64,000 nucleotides of DNA from CAYJBH01 sp964369445. Its GTDB lineage: Bacteria; Bacillota; Clostridia; Oscillospirales; Ruminococcaceae. The translations under genes and the position numbers were made by a program. The stretch spans positions 1 through 64,000 of the forward strand of contig CAYJFU010000002.1 of the NCBI GenBank assembly GCA_964369445.1, read 5' to 3'. The notes under the pieces were generated by a model. It was not told where the DNA came from. It did no database searches and saw only the letters and a program-made list of their open reading frames with translations. Positions 35,256 to 44,846 of this stretch are shown here, piece after piece. How positions within the stretch are numbered: position 1 is the first letter of the stretch; the number at the start of each line of letters is the position of its first letter.

Positions 35256-36074
35256 ATGGCTAAAAGGAGAAATAACGGCGGCGGCGGTGGCGGTGGCGAC
35301 TGGCTGGCTACATATGCGGATATGGTTACTCTGCTTATGTGTTTCTTCGTGCTACTGTTTTCTATGTCCAGTGTCAACGAGGAAAAGTTTGAAATGCTTG
35401 TACGTGCCCTTAATCCCACAGAGGCAGAACCGTCACAGATTGTCACAAACCCCGGTGAGGGCACCGATTTAGGCTCTAACGCCGGTGAAGACGGTGTACA
35501 GACCGACCCTGAGCTAAACCCTGCCACACAGGAAGAATTGCCCCGCAACATGGACGAGCTTTATAAGTTTTTGAAGGAGTATGTCGAGGAAAACAACCTA
35601 CAAAGCAGTGTTACGGTAGACAAAAACGATAACTTTATATTTATACGTTTTAACGACAACCTGTTTTTCCACCCCAACCAATCCGCGCTGTTAGATTCAG
35701 CGGTACCGATATTGGATGCCATGAGTGAAGCGATGCTGTCAGCAAACGAAGATATAAGTGGCATACGCGTCAACGGTTACACAGCGGACTCACCGACCGC
35801 CTCACACATCAACGACAGAATACTGTCCTCCGACAGGGCAAATGTTGTTGCAGTTGAGTTTGACGATGTAGGAATTCCCCCATCCAAAACCGTAGCGATA
35901 GGTTATGGAAAAAACTATCCCATAGCCGATAACTCCACCGAGGAGGGGAGGGCACAAAATCGTAGGGTAGAGCTCTTGATACTTGGTTCAGGTTTTGATG
36001 CCAGCGATCCATCTACAATAGTGTCACTACAGGAATCCGGTCTTGATCCGGCGTTTAATGATCAGAGCAGTTAA
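35256..36074 (+). CDS. motB: Flagellar motor stator protein MotB
   Basis: 272 residues. A Gly-rich N-terminus leads into one membrane helix with the ion-binding Asp (Asp22 of WLATYADMVTLLMCFFVLLF). The C-terminal OmpA-like domain binds peptidoglycan (INGYTAD is represented as VNGYTADSP, followed by NDRILSSDRANVV and GYGKNYPI). It anchors the stator to the wall. Confidence 0.95.
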   Translation: MAKRRNNGGGGGGGDWLATYADMVTLLMCFFVLLFSMSSVNEEKFEMLVRALNPTEAEPSQIVTNPGEGTDLGSNAGEDGVQTDPELNPATQEELPRNMDELYKFLKEYVEENNLQSSVTVDKNDNFIFIRFNDNLFFHPNQSALLDSAVPILDAMSEAMLSANEDISGIRVNGYTADSPTASHINDRILSSDRANVVAVEFDDVGIPPSKTVAIGYGKNYPIADNSTEEGRAQNRRVELLILGSGFDASDPSTIVSLQESGLDPAFNDQSS

Positions 36075-36149
36075 TAAAAAATGCACAGCGGTTTATAATA
36101 CTTATTACCGGCTGTCTACCTATAAAAACGTTAGAAAGGAGGGATGAAC

Positions 36150-37154
36150 TTGGCTGATGTTTTGTCGCAAAGTCAAATAGATGCACTACTAAAAGGAATA
36201 AGTTCGGGCGAGCCGGCGGAGACAATGGAAGAAGTGCCAACCACTGCCGATGGCAGAAAGGTCAGGGATTACGACTTTAAATCTCCGAAAAAGTTTACAA
36301 AGGAACAGCTGAAGCTTATTAACAATCTCCACGAAAACTTCGGACGGCAACTTTCAACATATTTTTCCACTTTGCTAAGAACGTTTTGTGAAGCTAAGGT
36401 GATGCAGGTTGAAGAGCAACGGTACTACGAGTTTAACAATGCCTTGCAAGATAACACCATGATAAGCCTTTTTGACATAAAGCCGGAAAATGAAAAACTA
36501 GATGAAATGACCATTTTAGTGGAATTTTCAAGCACCATTGCATATAGCATAATTGACAGGCTTTTGGGCGGCGTCGGCATAGATAACGACCTTGAACGCG
36601 AGATGACCGACATGGAGCGCAATATAATGGAGACGGTGCTCGCTCGAATGGACTCGAATATCAAAGAGGCATGGGAGACATACCTGCCTATCAGTGCAAA
36701 ACTTTCCTCCATTGAAACAAACCCACGACTTTTACAGCTTTTTTCACCTGAGGATTCAGTAGTAATCGTACTGATGGAGCTGACACTTCAAGACTTACAC
36801 GGAACATTGACACTATGCTTGCCTACTAACGATTTAGAAGGGCTATTGCTGGAATTTATACCAAAGTACATGCGCTCCGGTGTTAAAAACAAGGCCAACT
36901 CCGTTAAGGGAAATGAGCGTAAAGAGAGTATCGAGACGATGCTTGAGTCGGCAGATATTTCCATGAATGTGGTTTTTGACACAATAGAACTTCAACTTGT
37001 TGATATATTACGCTTGCAACCGAATGATGTGATACCGCTAAACAAACCACTTGACAGTGAAGTGGAGATTGTAATTGATAAAAAACCTTACTTTAAGGGA
37101 ACTTTAGGCCAAACCAAGAGCAAAAAAGCGGTGCGGATAAATAATATTTTATGA
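36150..37154 (+). CDS. fliM: Flagellar motor switch protein FliM
   Basis: About 334 residues. The N-terminal MADVLSQSQIDALLKGI is the CheY-P-binding peptide of FliM; then a CheC-like middle domain (FSSTIAYSIIDRLLGG) and a C-terminal SpoA domain (LQPNDVIPLNKPLDSEVEI). The TTG at 36150 is chosen: AAAGGAGGG ends 6 bases before it, while the ATG at 36144 is adjacent to that site. It is part of the switch complex. Confidence 0.96.
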   Translation: MADVLSQSQIDALLKGISSGEPAETMEEVPTTADGRKVRDYDFKSPKKFTKEQLKLINNLHENFGRQLSTYFSTLLRTFCEAKVMQVEEQRYYEFNNALQDNTMISLFDIKPENEKLDEMTILVEFSSTIAYSIIDRLLGGVGIDNDLEREMTDMERNIMETVLARMDSNIKEAWETYLPISAKLSSIETNPRLLQLFSPEDSVVIVLMELTLQDLHGTLTLCLPTNDLEGLLLEFIPKYMRSGVKNKANSVKGNERKESIETMLESADISMNVVFDTIELQLVDILRLQPNDVIPLNKPLDSEVEIVIDKKPYFKGTLGQTKSKKAVRINNIL

Positions 37155-37168
37155 TAAGGGAAGGACAT

Positions 37169-38260
37169 ATGTCAGAAAATAAAATTCTTACTGAGATGCA
37201 GCTCAGTGCAATCGGAGAGGTGATGAATATCAGCATGGGTAGTGCGGCAACTGCCATATCCACTATGCTGGATCGTCAGGTTAACATCACAACACCGACT
37301 GTTGATATTATCAAGATGGGTGATGCCAACTATAAGGGTTTAGAGCCGGCAATGCTCATTAAAATAGTCTACACGACGGGCATAAACGGCTCCAACGTCA
37401 TGGCGTTTAAGCAGAGCGATATGCAGCTTATACTAAATCAACTCATGGGCATTGAGGCTGAGCCGGATGATAACTTTGAGTTTGATGAGCTTAGCATAAG
37501 TGCCGCCTGTGAAGTCATGAACCAGATGATGGGCGCTTCGGCTACTGCTCTTTCCAACTTCCTCAATCGCAGTGTTGATATTTCACCGCCTACAGCGCAA
37601 CTCATGGATGAAGATAACACCGTGATGTCACTACTGGGTATTGAGCCGGAAGAGACTATAATAACGGTTCTGTTCTCTCTTGAAATAGTCGGCATAACCA
37701 AAAGTGAATTTATGAGCGTGCTGACGGTGGATCTTGCAAAAGAGATTGTTTCCAACTTCTTAGGTGAGGACGATACACCTACGCAGCAGCCTGCACCTGA
37801 ACCGGCACCAGCCCCTGCACCTGTTCCAGCACCTGCACCTGCTCCTGCTCCAACACCAGCACCTGCACCGCCCCCTGTGGCGTCTGCACCGGCACCGATG
37901 CCGGTTATGGTAGCTCCGCCACCACCTCCACCACAGAATGTAAAACCGGTGGAATTTCCGACGTTTGATGTACCACAGGTGGTGGAAGTGCCGAGCGGCA
38001 ATATGAACCTGCTTATGAATGTACCGCTTACCATTTCGGTTGAAATAGGCAAGACCAAGCGCAAGATAAAAGATATAATGGAGTTCACTCAAGGCACGGT
38101 ATTAGAGCTTGAAAAACAAGCCGGCGCACCAGTCGATATCGTCGTAAACGGTCAGCTAATGGCTAAAGGCGATGTCGTGGTTATAGATGACAATTTTGGT
38201 GTACGTATTACAGAGATTGTTAATGTCAAGGACGTTGTAAACAATCTAAACAACATTTAA
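37169..38260 (+). CDS. fliY: Flagellar motor switch phosphatase FliY (CheC-like + FliN)
   Basis: About 363 residues in three parts: a CheC-type region with two phosphatase-like helices (IGEVMNISMGSAATAIS and ACEVMNQMMGASATALSNFL; note the second has EVMNQMMGAS), a Pro/Ala-rich linker of about 50 residues built of PAPAP repeats (about 37775-37935), and a C-terminal FliN/SpoA domain (VPLTISVEIGKTKRKIKDIM, GTVLELEKQAGAPVDIVVNG). In Bacillus subtilis FliY dephosphorylates CheY-P at the switch. ATG 37169 is preferred with GGGAAGGA 5 bases upstream; the ORF opens at 37151, overlapping the fliM stop. Confidence 0.95.
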   Translation: MSENKILTEMQLSAIGEVMNISMGSAATAISTMLDRQVNITTPTVDIIKMGDANYKGLEPAMLIKIVYTTGINGSNVMAFKQSDMQLILNQLMGIEAEPDDNFEFDELSISAACEVMNQMMGASATALSNFLNRSVDISPPTAQLMDEDNTVMSLLGIEPEETIITVLFSLEIVGITKSEFMSVLTVDLAKEIVSNFLGEDDTPTQQPAPEPAPAPAPVPAPAPAPAPTPAPAPPPVASAPAPMPVMVAPPPPPPQNVKPVEFPTFDVPQVVEVPSGNMNLLMNVPLTISVEIGKTKRKIKDIMEFTQGTVLELEKQAGAPVDIVVNGQLMAKGDVVVIDDNFGVRITEIVNVKDVVNNLNNI

Positions 38261-38275
38261 TAGGAGAAATTAGTA

Positions 38276-38638
38276 ATGAGCAAAAAAATTATGATTGTGG
38301 ACGATGCAGCTTTTATGAGAATGATGATTAAAGATACTTTGTCCAAAAACGGCTACTCCGAGCTTATTGAAGCACAGGACGGCCAGATTGCGTTTGATAC
38401 CTACCAGGTTGAAAAGCCCGATCTTGTAATCATGGACATTACTATGCCCAACATGGACGGTCTGCAGGCACTGCAATCCATCAAGAGCTTTGACCCCAAC
38501 GCAAAGATTGTAATGTGTAGCGCTATGGGTCAGGAGGCAATGGTCGTTGATGCTATACGTTTTGGTGCACTTGACTTTATAGTAAAACCCTTCAAACCGG
38601 ACAGAATATTACAGACGGTATCTAAAGTGTTCGGATAA
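38276..38638 (+). CDS. cheY: Chemotaxis response regulator CheY
   Basis: 120-residue single receiver domain. Acidic pocket Asp9 and Asp10 (IMIVDDAAF), phosphoacceptor Asp54 (VIMDITMPNMDG), Ser82 (MCSAMG) in the Thr/Ser switch position and Lys104 (FIVKPFKPDR). CheY-P binds FliM/FliY and controls rotation direction. TAGGAG precedes the ATG, 15 bases after fliY. Confidence 0.96.
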   Translation: MSKKIMIVDDAAFMRMMIKDTLSKNGYSELIEAQDGQIAFDTYQVEKPDLVIMDITMPNMDGLQALQSIKSFDPNAKIVMCSAMGQEAMVVDAIRFGALDFIVKPFKPDRILQTVSKVFG

Positions 38639-38662
38639 ATGCTATCTACATTAAGGATGTAA

Positions 38663-39028
38663 ATGGAATTATTGCAACTGCTCGGCATGTTGGTTGTGTT
38701 GGTTGGTGTGCTGTTTTTGACATACTATACAACACGGTTTATTGCACGCTCTTATACGTTTAAAGGTAGCACGGGTAACATAAAACTTGTCGATCGCACA
38801 AATTTGGCACCCGACAAGTCGCTTGTCATAGTCAAAGCCGCGCAAAAAGCATTTCTTATTTCTATCACTAAAGATAGGGTGGAGCTGATAAGTGAACTTG
38901 ACAGCGCCCTAGTAAACGAGCCGGAAACTATCGGCACGGGGTCGGATTTTACGGCCATACTAAAGAAAGTTGTCAAGGAAAAAACCGGACTTAGCTTACC
39001 GAAAAAGGAAGAGGAGAATGACAGTTAA
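38663..39028 (+). CDS. fliO: Flagellar biosynthetic protein FliO
   Basis: 121 residues: one N-terminal membrane helix (LLGMLVVLVGVLFLTYYTTRFIA) and a basic, weakly conserved cytoplasmic domain (IKLVDRTNLAPDKSLVIVKA). FliO assists assembly of the FliP export-gate ring. Assignment rests partly on position directly before fliP, whose start overlaps its end. Confidence 0.87.
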   Translation: MELLQLLGMLVVLVGVLFLTYYTTRFIARSYTFKGSTGNIKLVDRTNLAPDKSLVIVKAAQKAFLISITKDRVELISELDSALVNEPETIGTGSDFTAILKKVVKEKTGLSLPKKEEENDS

Positions 39029-39827
39029 AAAATCGGAGCATTTTTTCAAAAAAAAGTCTGTCAGGATAACTCTTTTACTGCTAACAACATGCTTGATTCT
39101 TATAACGCTATCCCCAAACATTTTGGCGAACGCAGGTCTTGACATAGAGCTTACAACCACGGCAGAGGGCGACAACACCCTTGGCACCATAGAGGTTATG
39201 GTGCTGCTGACGACAATAACCCTCTTGCCGTCAATGCTATTGTTGATGACCAGTTTTACAAGGATAGTCATTGTGCTGTCTTTTGTGCGACAGGCTATAG
39301 GTACACAGCAAACACCTCCGAATCAGGTGCTACTGGGGCTTGCGCTATTTTTGTCGCTTTTTATAATGACACCCGTTATAAGCGAGATAAACACCGTTGC
39401 GTATGAGCCGTATGTCAACAACGAGATAACCACCGAAGAAGCATTGTCAGCGGCACAGGTACCACTAAAAGAATTTATGTTAAAGCAGACGCACGAGCCT
39501 GATTTGGATCTGTTCTTACAGTTGAGCAGAACAGAGTTGCCACCGGAATTCGACATAACAAATCAAGACTCACAGCTGAGCTTAGGTCTTGAGGTTATAG
39601 TGCCGGCATTTGTTACAAGCGAGTTGCGCCGCGCCTTTACCATAGGTTTTTTGCTGTTTATACCGTTTTTAATAGTGGATATTGTTGTTGCCTCGACGCT
39701 TATGTCTATGGGTATGATGATGCTTCCGCCCTCCATGATATCTTTGCCGTTTAAACTGCTCATATTTGTGCTTGTTGACGGTTGGGGTCTAATAATGGAA
39801 ATGTTGGCACAAAGCTTTATACTTTAG
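39018..39827 (+). CDS. fliP: Flagellar export gate protein FliP
   Basis: 269 residues. An N-terminal signal-like helix (ITLLLLTTCLILITLSPN) precedes the core: TLLPSMLLLMTSFTRIVIVLSFVRQAIGT, PPNQVLLGLALFLSLFIM and GMMMLPPSMISLPFKLLIFV, all highly conserved (each quoted in part). The start at ATG 39018 has GAGGAGA upstream and overlaps fliO by 11 bases; earlier starts lie inside fliO. FliP5 forms the core of the type III export gate with FliQ and FliR. Confidence 0.96.
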   Translation: MTVKKSEHFFKKKSVRITLLLLTTCLILITLSPNILANAGLDIELTTTAEGDNTLGTIEVMVLLTTITLLPSMLLLMTSFTRIVIVLSFVRQAIGTQQTPPNQVLLGLALFLSLFIMTPVISEINTVAYEPYVNNEITTEEALSAAQVPLKEFMLKQTHEPDLDLFLQLSRTELPPEFDITNQDSQLSLGLEVIVPAFVTSELRRAFTIGFLLFIPFLIVDIVVASTLMSMGMMMLPPSMISLPFKLLIFVLVDGWGLIMEMLAQSFIL

Positions 39828-39861
39828 TCATACAAGTTAAATAACTAAATAAGGGGGGCAG

Positions 39862-40128
39862 TTGTTAGATCAATCTCAGATTTTAGACATAATGCGCGAA
39901 GCGGTCTCGGTGGCGTTAAGGCTTGCCGTGCCGTTGTTGGCTGTCAGCCTCGGTGTCGGATTGTTTATCGCCATATTTCAAGCCGCAACGCAGATACATG
40001 AGCAAACGCTGACATTTGTGCCGAAATTATTGGTTATTACCATGCTTTTACTGCTGGGTGGATCCTATATGATGAACACGCTCATTGAGTTTATACAGCA
40101 ACTTTTTGACATAATGAGCAGCATGTGA
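39862..40128 (+). CDS. fliQ: Flagellar export gate protein FliQ
   Basis: 88 residues, two membrane helices (VALRLAVPLLAVSLGVGLFI and LLVITMLLLLGGSYMM) and the conserved ATQIHEQTLTFVPK between them. The TTG start is set by AAGGGGGG about 7 bases upstream. Confidence 0.96.
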   Translation: MLDQSQILDIMREAVSVALRLAVPLLAVSLGVGLFIAIFQAATQIHEQTLTFVPKLLVITMLLLLGGSYMMNTLIEFIQQLFDIMSSM

Positions 40129-40139
40129 GCAGGTAGTGA

Positions 40140-40913
40140 ATGTTAACTGTAGCTTATGACAACCTGATAGCAATGTTGCTCGTCTTTGTGAGAATGGGCG
40201 GTATGCTCTTTACAAACCCTATTTTTGGGCGCAGACAGGTGCCAACGCAGTTGCGAATAGCACTTGTGCTTATACTTTCGATAATTATTTACCCAAACAT
40301 TGACAGCTCTGCCGTGGTCGGCATAATGGATTTTGCCTTTATAGTTGTCCTGTTTAAAGAATTGCTTATAGGCCTGTTCTTTTCCATGATATTCACGTGG
40401 TTTTACTATCTGCTTTTTTATGCCGGTGACTTTTTGGACGTTCAATTCGGCCTTGCAATGGCAAAATCGTTCGACCCGACAACAAATATCCAGGCCTCTG
40501 TCAGCGGTCGAATATTTGAGCTTTACTTTGTACTTTATATATTTGCAACAAACTCACACCTTACCCTTATAAAGATTTTTGCCACATCCTTTGACATGAT
40601 CCCGCTCGGAGCAGACTACAACATAAACGCGACGTCTTATCTTTTTTCATTGATTACCTCCGTGTTTGTGCTTGTTTTACAGCTTACATTGCCGTTTTTT
40701 GTTACACTCATGGTTGTGGAGGTTGCCCTTGCAGTACTGATGAGACTTGTTCCACAGATGCATATTATGGTTGTCAACATACAGGTGAAAATATTACTGG
40801 GATTATTTTTGTTGATAGCTCTTTCAGCACCCATATCCATCTTTATAGATGAGTATATAATGGAACTTTTTACAGCGCTGAATGCAGGTCTTGTGCACCT
40901 GTCAAGCAATTAG
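40140..40913 (+). CDS. fliR: Flagellar export gate protein FliR
   Basis: 257 residues with about six membrane helices. Conserved FTNPIFGRRQVPTQLRIALV near the N-terminus and ALAVLMRLVPQMHIMVVNIQ near the C-terminus. It completes the FliPQR gate. AGGTAG precedes the ATG 11 bases after fliQ. Confidence 0.95.
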   Translation: MLTVAYDNLIAMLLVFVRMGGMLFTNPIFGRRQVPTQLRIALVLILSIIIYPNIDSSAVVGIMDFAFIVVLFKELLIGLFFSMIFTWFYYLLFYAGDFLDVQFGLAMAKSFDPTTNIQASVSGRIFELYFVLYIFATNSHLTLIKIFATSFDMIPLGADYNINATSYLFSLITSVFVLVLQLTLPFFVTLMVVEVALAVLMRLVPQMHIMVVNIQVKILLGLFLLIALSAPISIFIDEYIMELFTALNAGLVHLSSN

Positions 40914-40941
40914 CCAACCACAGTTTTAAGTAGGAGTATGC

Positions 40942-42003
40942 ATGGCGGGAGAAAAATCCGAAAAAGCGACGGGTCATCGGCGCTCACAGGAGCGCAAAAA
41001 GGGTAATGTTTTTCAAAGTAAAGACGTTGTCATGGTCTTTTCGTTGCTTGTCATGTTCTATACACTGCAAAGCTATGCACCGCAACTGCTGGATTCGCTG
41101 GAGCGCACCATTATTCTTTTTATCGAAAAAGGGATAACTCTCACCTGGATAGACCCACCCATTGTCACTCAGCTGACCATCGAAGCGATACAACTTATAG
41201 TCTTTTCGCTTATTCCTATTTTTTTGTTTAGCATACTTGCCTCAGTGGTGGCAACGGCATTTCAGACAAAAATGCTGGTCACCTTTGAAACGATGAAGTT
41301 TAAGTTTGACAAGCTAAACCCCATAAGCGGCTTAAAAAATCTTTTTTCACTCAGGGGAATTATAGAGCTTGCAAAGGCAGTTGTTAAATTTATAGCCATA
41401 TCAATTGTGTGTTATGTTGTACTTGTGGCCAGAATAGAATCAATACCAAGCCTTATGGATATGTCCATTATGGGGGCACTTGTATTTTTAGGCGAGACGG
41501 TTATGTCGCTTGTAACGACGGTAGGTGTAATTTTTATCGTTGTGGCAATAGGGGATTACTTTTATCAACGCTACGAGTACGAGAAAAAAATTCGCATGAG
41601 CAAACAGGACATCAAGGAGGAGTATAAGCAGCTGGAAGGCGACCCCAAAATAAAGAATAAACGCAAGCAAAAGCAACTGCAAATGGCACAAAAGCGCATG
41701 ATGCAGGCGGTACCGACTGCTGATGTCATAATACGAAACCCGACACATTATGCGGTGGCGCTCAGTTATGACAGCGAAAAACACGCCGCTCCCATTGTAG
41801 TGGCAAAAGGTGCTGACTATCTGGCACTTAAGATAATTGACACGGCAAAGGAGCACGACGTTGTTATTACTGAGAACAGACCGCTTGCACGTTCATTGTA
41901 CGAATCGGTGGAGCTGGAACACCCCATCCCCGAAAAGTTTTACACCGCCGTCGCGGAGGTTCTCGCATTTGTATACAGTCTAAAGAAAAAGGGCATTAAG
42001 TGA
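40942..42003 (+). CDS. flhB: Flagellar export switch protein FlhB
   Basis: 353 residues: four membrane helices, then a cytoplasmic domain with the autocleavage motif in VIIRNPTHYAVALSY (Asn-Pro-Thr-His). Charged linker DIKEEYKQLEGDPKIKNKRK precedes it. FlhB switches export from hook to filament substrates, in concert with FliK. Its stop overlaps the flhA GTG start (GTGA). Confidence 0.96.
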   Translation: MAGEKSEKATGHRRSQERKKGNVFQSKDVVMVFSLLVMFYTLQSYAPQLLDSLERTIILFIEKGITLTWIDPPIVTQLTIEAIQLIVFSLIPIFLFSILASVVATAFQTKMLVTFETMKFKFDKLNPISGLKNLFSLRGIIELAKAVVKFIAISIVCYVVLVARIESIPSLMDMSIMGALVFLGETVMSLVTTVGVIFIVVAIGDYFYQRYEYEKKIRMSKQDIKEEYKQLEGDPKIKNKRKQKQLQMAQKRMMQAVPTADVIIRNPTHYAVALSYDSEKHAAPIVVAKGADYLALKIIDTAKEHDVVITENRPLARSLYESVELEHPIPEKFYTAVAEVLAFVYSLKKKGIK

Positions 42004-44040
42004 AGAATTCAAGTTCTCTATCAATATCTGCATTTATAATCCCGGCATTTATAATTATTATAATTATGTTAATTATAGTACCTATACCTGCCGTGATGCT
42101 TGATATGCTGTTTATAGTTAACATTGCACTTGCCTTTATCATTCTTTTGACCACCATGAGCATTAAAGCCTCGCTCGAATTTTCTATATTTCCATCCCTC
42201 TTGCTTGTCACAACACTGTTTCGCCTCGGACTCAACGTGCGCTCGACAACGCTGATACTGCTTGACAATGGCTATGCAGGGCAGGTTATACAGACGTTTG
42301 GCGACTTTGTCATTCGCGGCAATCCCATCGTCGGTATCATCATCTTGTTTATCATTGTGCTGGTTCAGTTTATCGTTATTACAAAGGGTTCCGAGCGCGT
42401 GGCGGAGGTTGCCGCAAGGTTTACTCTCGACGCAATGCCCGGTAAGCAGATGGCTATTGATGCTGACCTCTCCAGTGGTCTAATCGATGAGCAGGAGGCG
42501 CGCAAGCGGCGTGACGAAATACAGCGTGAAGCAGATTTTTTCGGCTCTATGGACGGTGCATCGAAGTTTGTCAAGGGTGATGCCATACTGTCGATACTTG
42601 TCACATTTATCAACCTTATCGGCGGCATCATAATAGGTCTTTTAAACGGTCAGGGCGATATAATGACCATCATGAACATCTACACCACCGCCACCGTCGG
42701 CGACGGACTTGTGTCGCAGATACCGGCACTGCTCATATCGGTTTCCACCGGTCTTATGGTTACAAGAAGTGCATCGGAAAACAGCATAAACGCCGATTTT
42801 TCCAAACAATTTCTATCTCAGCCACGTGTGCTTATCATGGCAGGTATATCCATAGCCGCACTGATGCTTATGCCGGGCTTTCCAAAATTGCAGATACTCA
42901 TCATGGCGGCAGTACTCATCACGCTCGGTATAATACTGCTTCGCAACGGTAGAACAAGCGNNNNNNNNNNNNNNNNNNNNNNNNNNNTACTACAAAAACA
43001 TCGAGAATGTCTATGGACTTTTAAATGTCGAGCCCATCGAGATGGAATTCGGTTACAGCCTTATCCCACTTGTCGTTGAGAGCATGGGCGGCACATTTGT
43101 CGACAGGGTTGTCATGTTCCGAAAGCAGTTTGCGACGGAGATGGGTATAGTTGTACCCTCCGTTTACCTAAAAGACAGCGGGCAGATAAACCCCAATCAG
43201 TACGTCATCAAACTAAAGGGTGAACAGATAGCGCAGGGCGATGTGCTCACCGATCACTTCCTTGCAATAGCACCGCCGGAGGGGGGCACTAAAATAGACG
43301 GCATTGATACGGTTGACCCGGCGTTCGGCATACCGGCAAAGTGGGTGAGCGAGGACAAAAAGGTCAAAGCGGAGGTTGCCGGATACACGCTCATAGACCC
43401 GACCAGCGTCATGGTGACACATCTGTCGGAGGTGATTAAACAGCACGCACACGAACTGCTGACCCGACAGGAGGTCAACAACATATTGACCAACCTCAAA
43501 AAGCTTAATGAGGAGCTTGTAAACGACCTGATACCCGGTGTTGTAACACTAAACGATCTGCAAAAGGTGCTTGCAAATCTGTTGCAGGAGGGTGTGCCGA
43601 TAAGGGATATCGAAACGATACTGGAAACACTTTCCGACTACAGCCCAACGGTAAAGGACGCGGATTTGCTGACGGAACATGTGCGGCAGTCACTCAAAAG
43701 AACTATTTCACGCAAGTTTGCGGATGGAGGGCAACTTAAGGTAATAAGTATAGATAACAGCATAGAGCAAACTATACTGGCGGCGGTAAAAAAGGTTGAG
43801 GGACAAAGCTACTTGGCGCTGGACCCGGATGTTATCCAAAGCATAATAACCGCCAGCATGACCGAAATAAATAAAGTAAAGGACATTGTACAGCAACCTA
43901 TTGTGGTGACCTCGCCAGTTGTTCGGGTATACTATAAAAAGCTTATAGATCAATTTTATCCCGGCGTTGCGGTTTTGTCCTTTAACGAGATAGACCAGAC
44001 GTTGCAGATACAGGCACTTGCAAATATTACATTAAACTGA
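42000..44040 (+). CDS. flhA: Flagellar export protein FlhA (interrupted by a 27-N gap)
   Basis: Largest export-gate protein. The N-terminal membrane half has IVPIPAVMLDMLFIVNIALA, FRLGLNVRSTTLIL, ALDAMPGKQMAIDADL-type motif (TLDAMPGKQMAIDADLSSG) and GDAILSILVTFINLIGG. After the gap (42961-42987) the C-terminal cytoplasmic domain continues in another frame: YYKNIENVYGLLNVEPIEME, EFGYSLIPLV and SEVIKQHAHELLTRQEV. With a true gap of 26 or 29 bases (2 modulo 3) the protein would be about 680 residues, the normal length, so it is intact. The start is GTG overlapping the flhB stop. Confidence 0.94.
42961..42987. other. Assembly gap (27 N)
   Basis: Lies in the linker between the membrane and cytoplasmic domains of FlhA. 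The frames of the flanks differ by one, so the given size is off by one base or by 1 modulo 3. This is the only gap not 10 N long and may be a read-pair estimate. Confidence 0.9.
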
Positions 44041-44067
44041 TAAAATATAGAAAGGACGTAGCTTTTA

Positions 44068-44835
44068 ATGCCTTTGTACGACAAACCACCCGCACAGGAT
44101 ATAGAGAAGCTGTTCGCAAGCTATCGCCTTAGCCGCGATGTCACCTTGCGCAACGAGCTTGTTATGGCCTACAGCTATATTGCCAAAGCGGTGGCAGGTC
44201 AAATGCGTGGGGCGGCACAGAGTTACGCACAGATGGAAGATATCGTCAATCAGGGCATCATAACGCTTATCGACTGCGTTGAAAAGTTTGACGAGACAAA
44301 AGAGGTTAAGTTTGAGTCCTATGCATTTGCAAAGGTTAAAAACTCCATAATAGACTATCTGCGACAACAGGATTTTTTACCGCGCAGGGTGCGCAAACTG
44401 GCAAAGGACATCCACGAGGCGGAAAAGGTACTGGGGGACAGGCATTTTCGGGAACCGACACTCGCCGAGGTGGCGGAGTACATGGATATAAGTCCCGAAC
44501 AGCTCAAAAAACACTACGCTGAGCTGTCACGAGCGTCCATCGTGTCGCTGGACGAACTCTACCACCGCGACGACAACGAGGACGACTTTGACATTGAGTC
44601 CGACGACGGTTTGCACAAGGGTTTGTTCGCCGAGGAACAGCGCGGAGAACTTATAAAGGCGATAGAATTGCTAAACGAGCGCGAAAGACTGATCATTTCA
44701 CTTTACTATTTTGAAAAGCTTAAAATAGGGGAGATAGCGCACATTATGTCGGTCAGCGAATCCCGTGTAAGTCAACTTCACGTGCGCGCCCTCAACTCAC
44801 TTAAAGATAAACTTACACATTACGTTAAAAACTAA
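44068..44835 (+). CDS. fliA: RNA polymerase sigma factor FliA (sigma-28/SigD family)
   Basis: 255 residues with regions 2, 3 and 4: ELVMAYSYIAKAVAGQM and MEDIVNQGIITLIDCVEKFD (region 2), LPRRVRKLAKDI and EPTLAEVAEYMDISPEQLK (region 3), ERLIISLYYFEKLKIGEIAH and MSVSESRVSQLHVRAL (region 4). It transcribes late flagellar genes. AAAGGACG precedes the ATG. It directly follows flhA, without flhF, flhG or the cheBAW genes that occupy this place in Bacillus subtilis. Confidence 0.94.
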   Translation: MPLYDKPPAQDIEKLFASYRLSRDVTLRNELVMAYSYIAKAVAGQMRGAAQSYAQMEDIVNQGIITLIDCVEKFDETKEVKFESYAFAKVKNSIIDYLRQQDFLPRRVRKLAKDIHEAEKVLGDRHFREPTLAEVAEYMDISPEQLKKHYAELSRASIVSLDELYHRDDNEDDFDIESDDGLHKGLFAEEQRGELIKAIELLNERERLIISLYYFEKLKIGEIAHIMSVSESRVSQLHVRALNSLKDKLTHYVKN

Positions 44836-44846
44836 GGGAAAGTAAC

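Noticed and set aside
37775..37935. Tandem repeat resembling a CRISPR or minisatellite
   Set aside because: It is the in-frame PAPAP coding linker of FliY, with no spacers.
37438..38088. Antisense ORF rich in Gly/Ala opposite the FliY linker
   Set aside because: It mirrors the Pro/Ala repeat of FliY and has no independent features.
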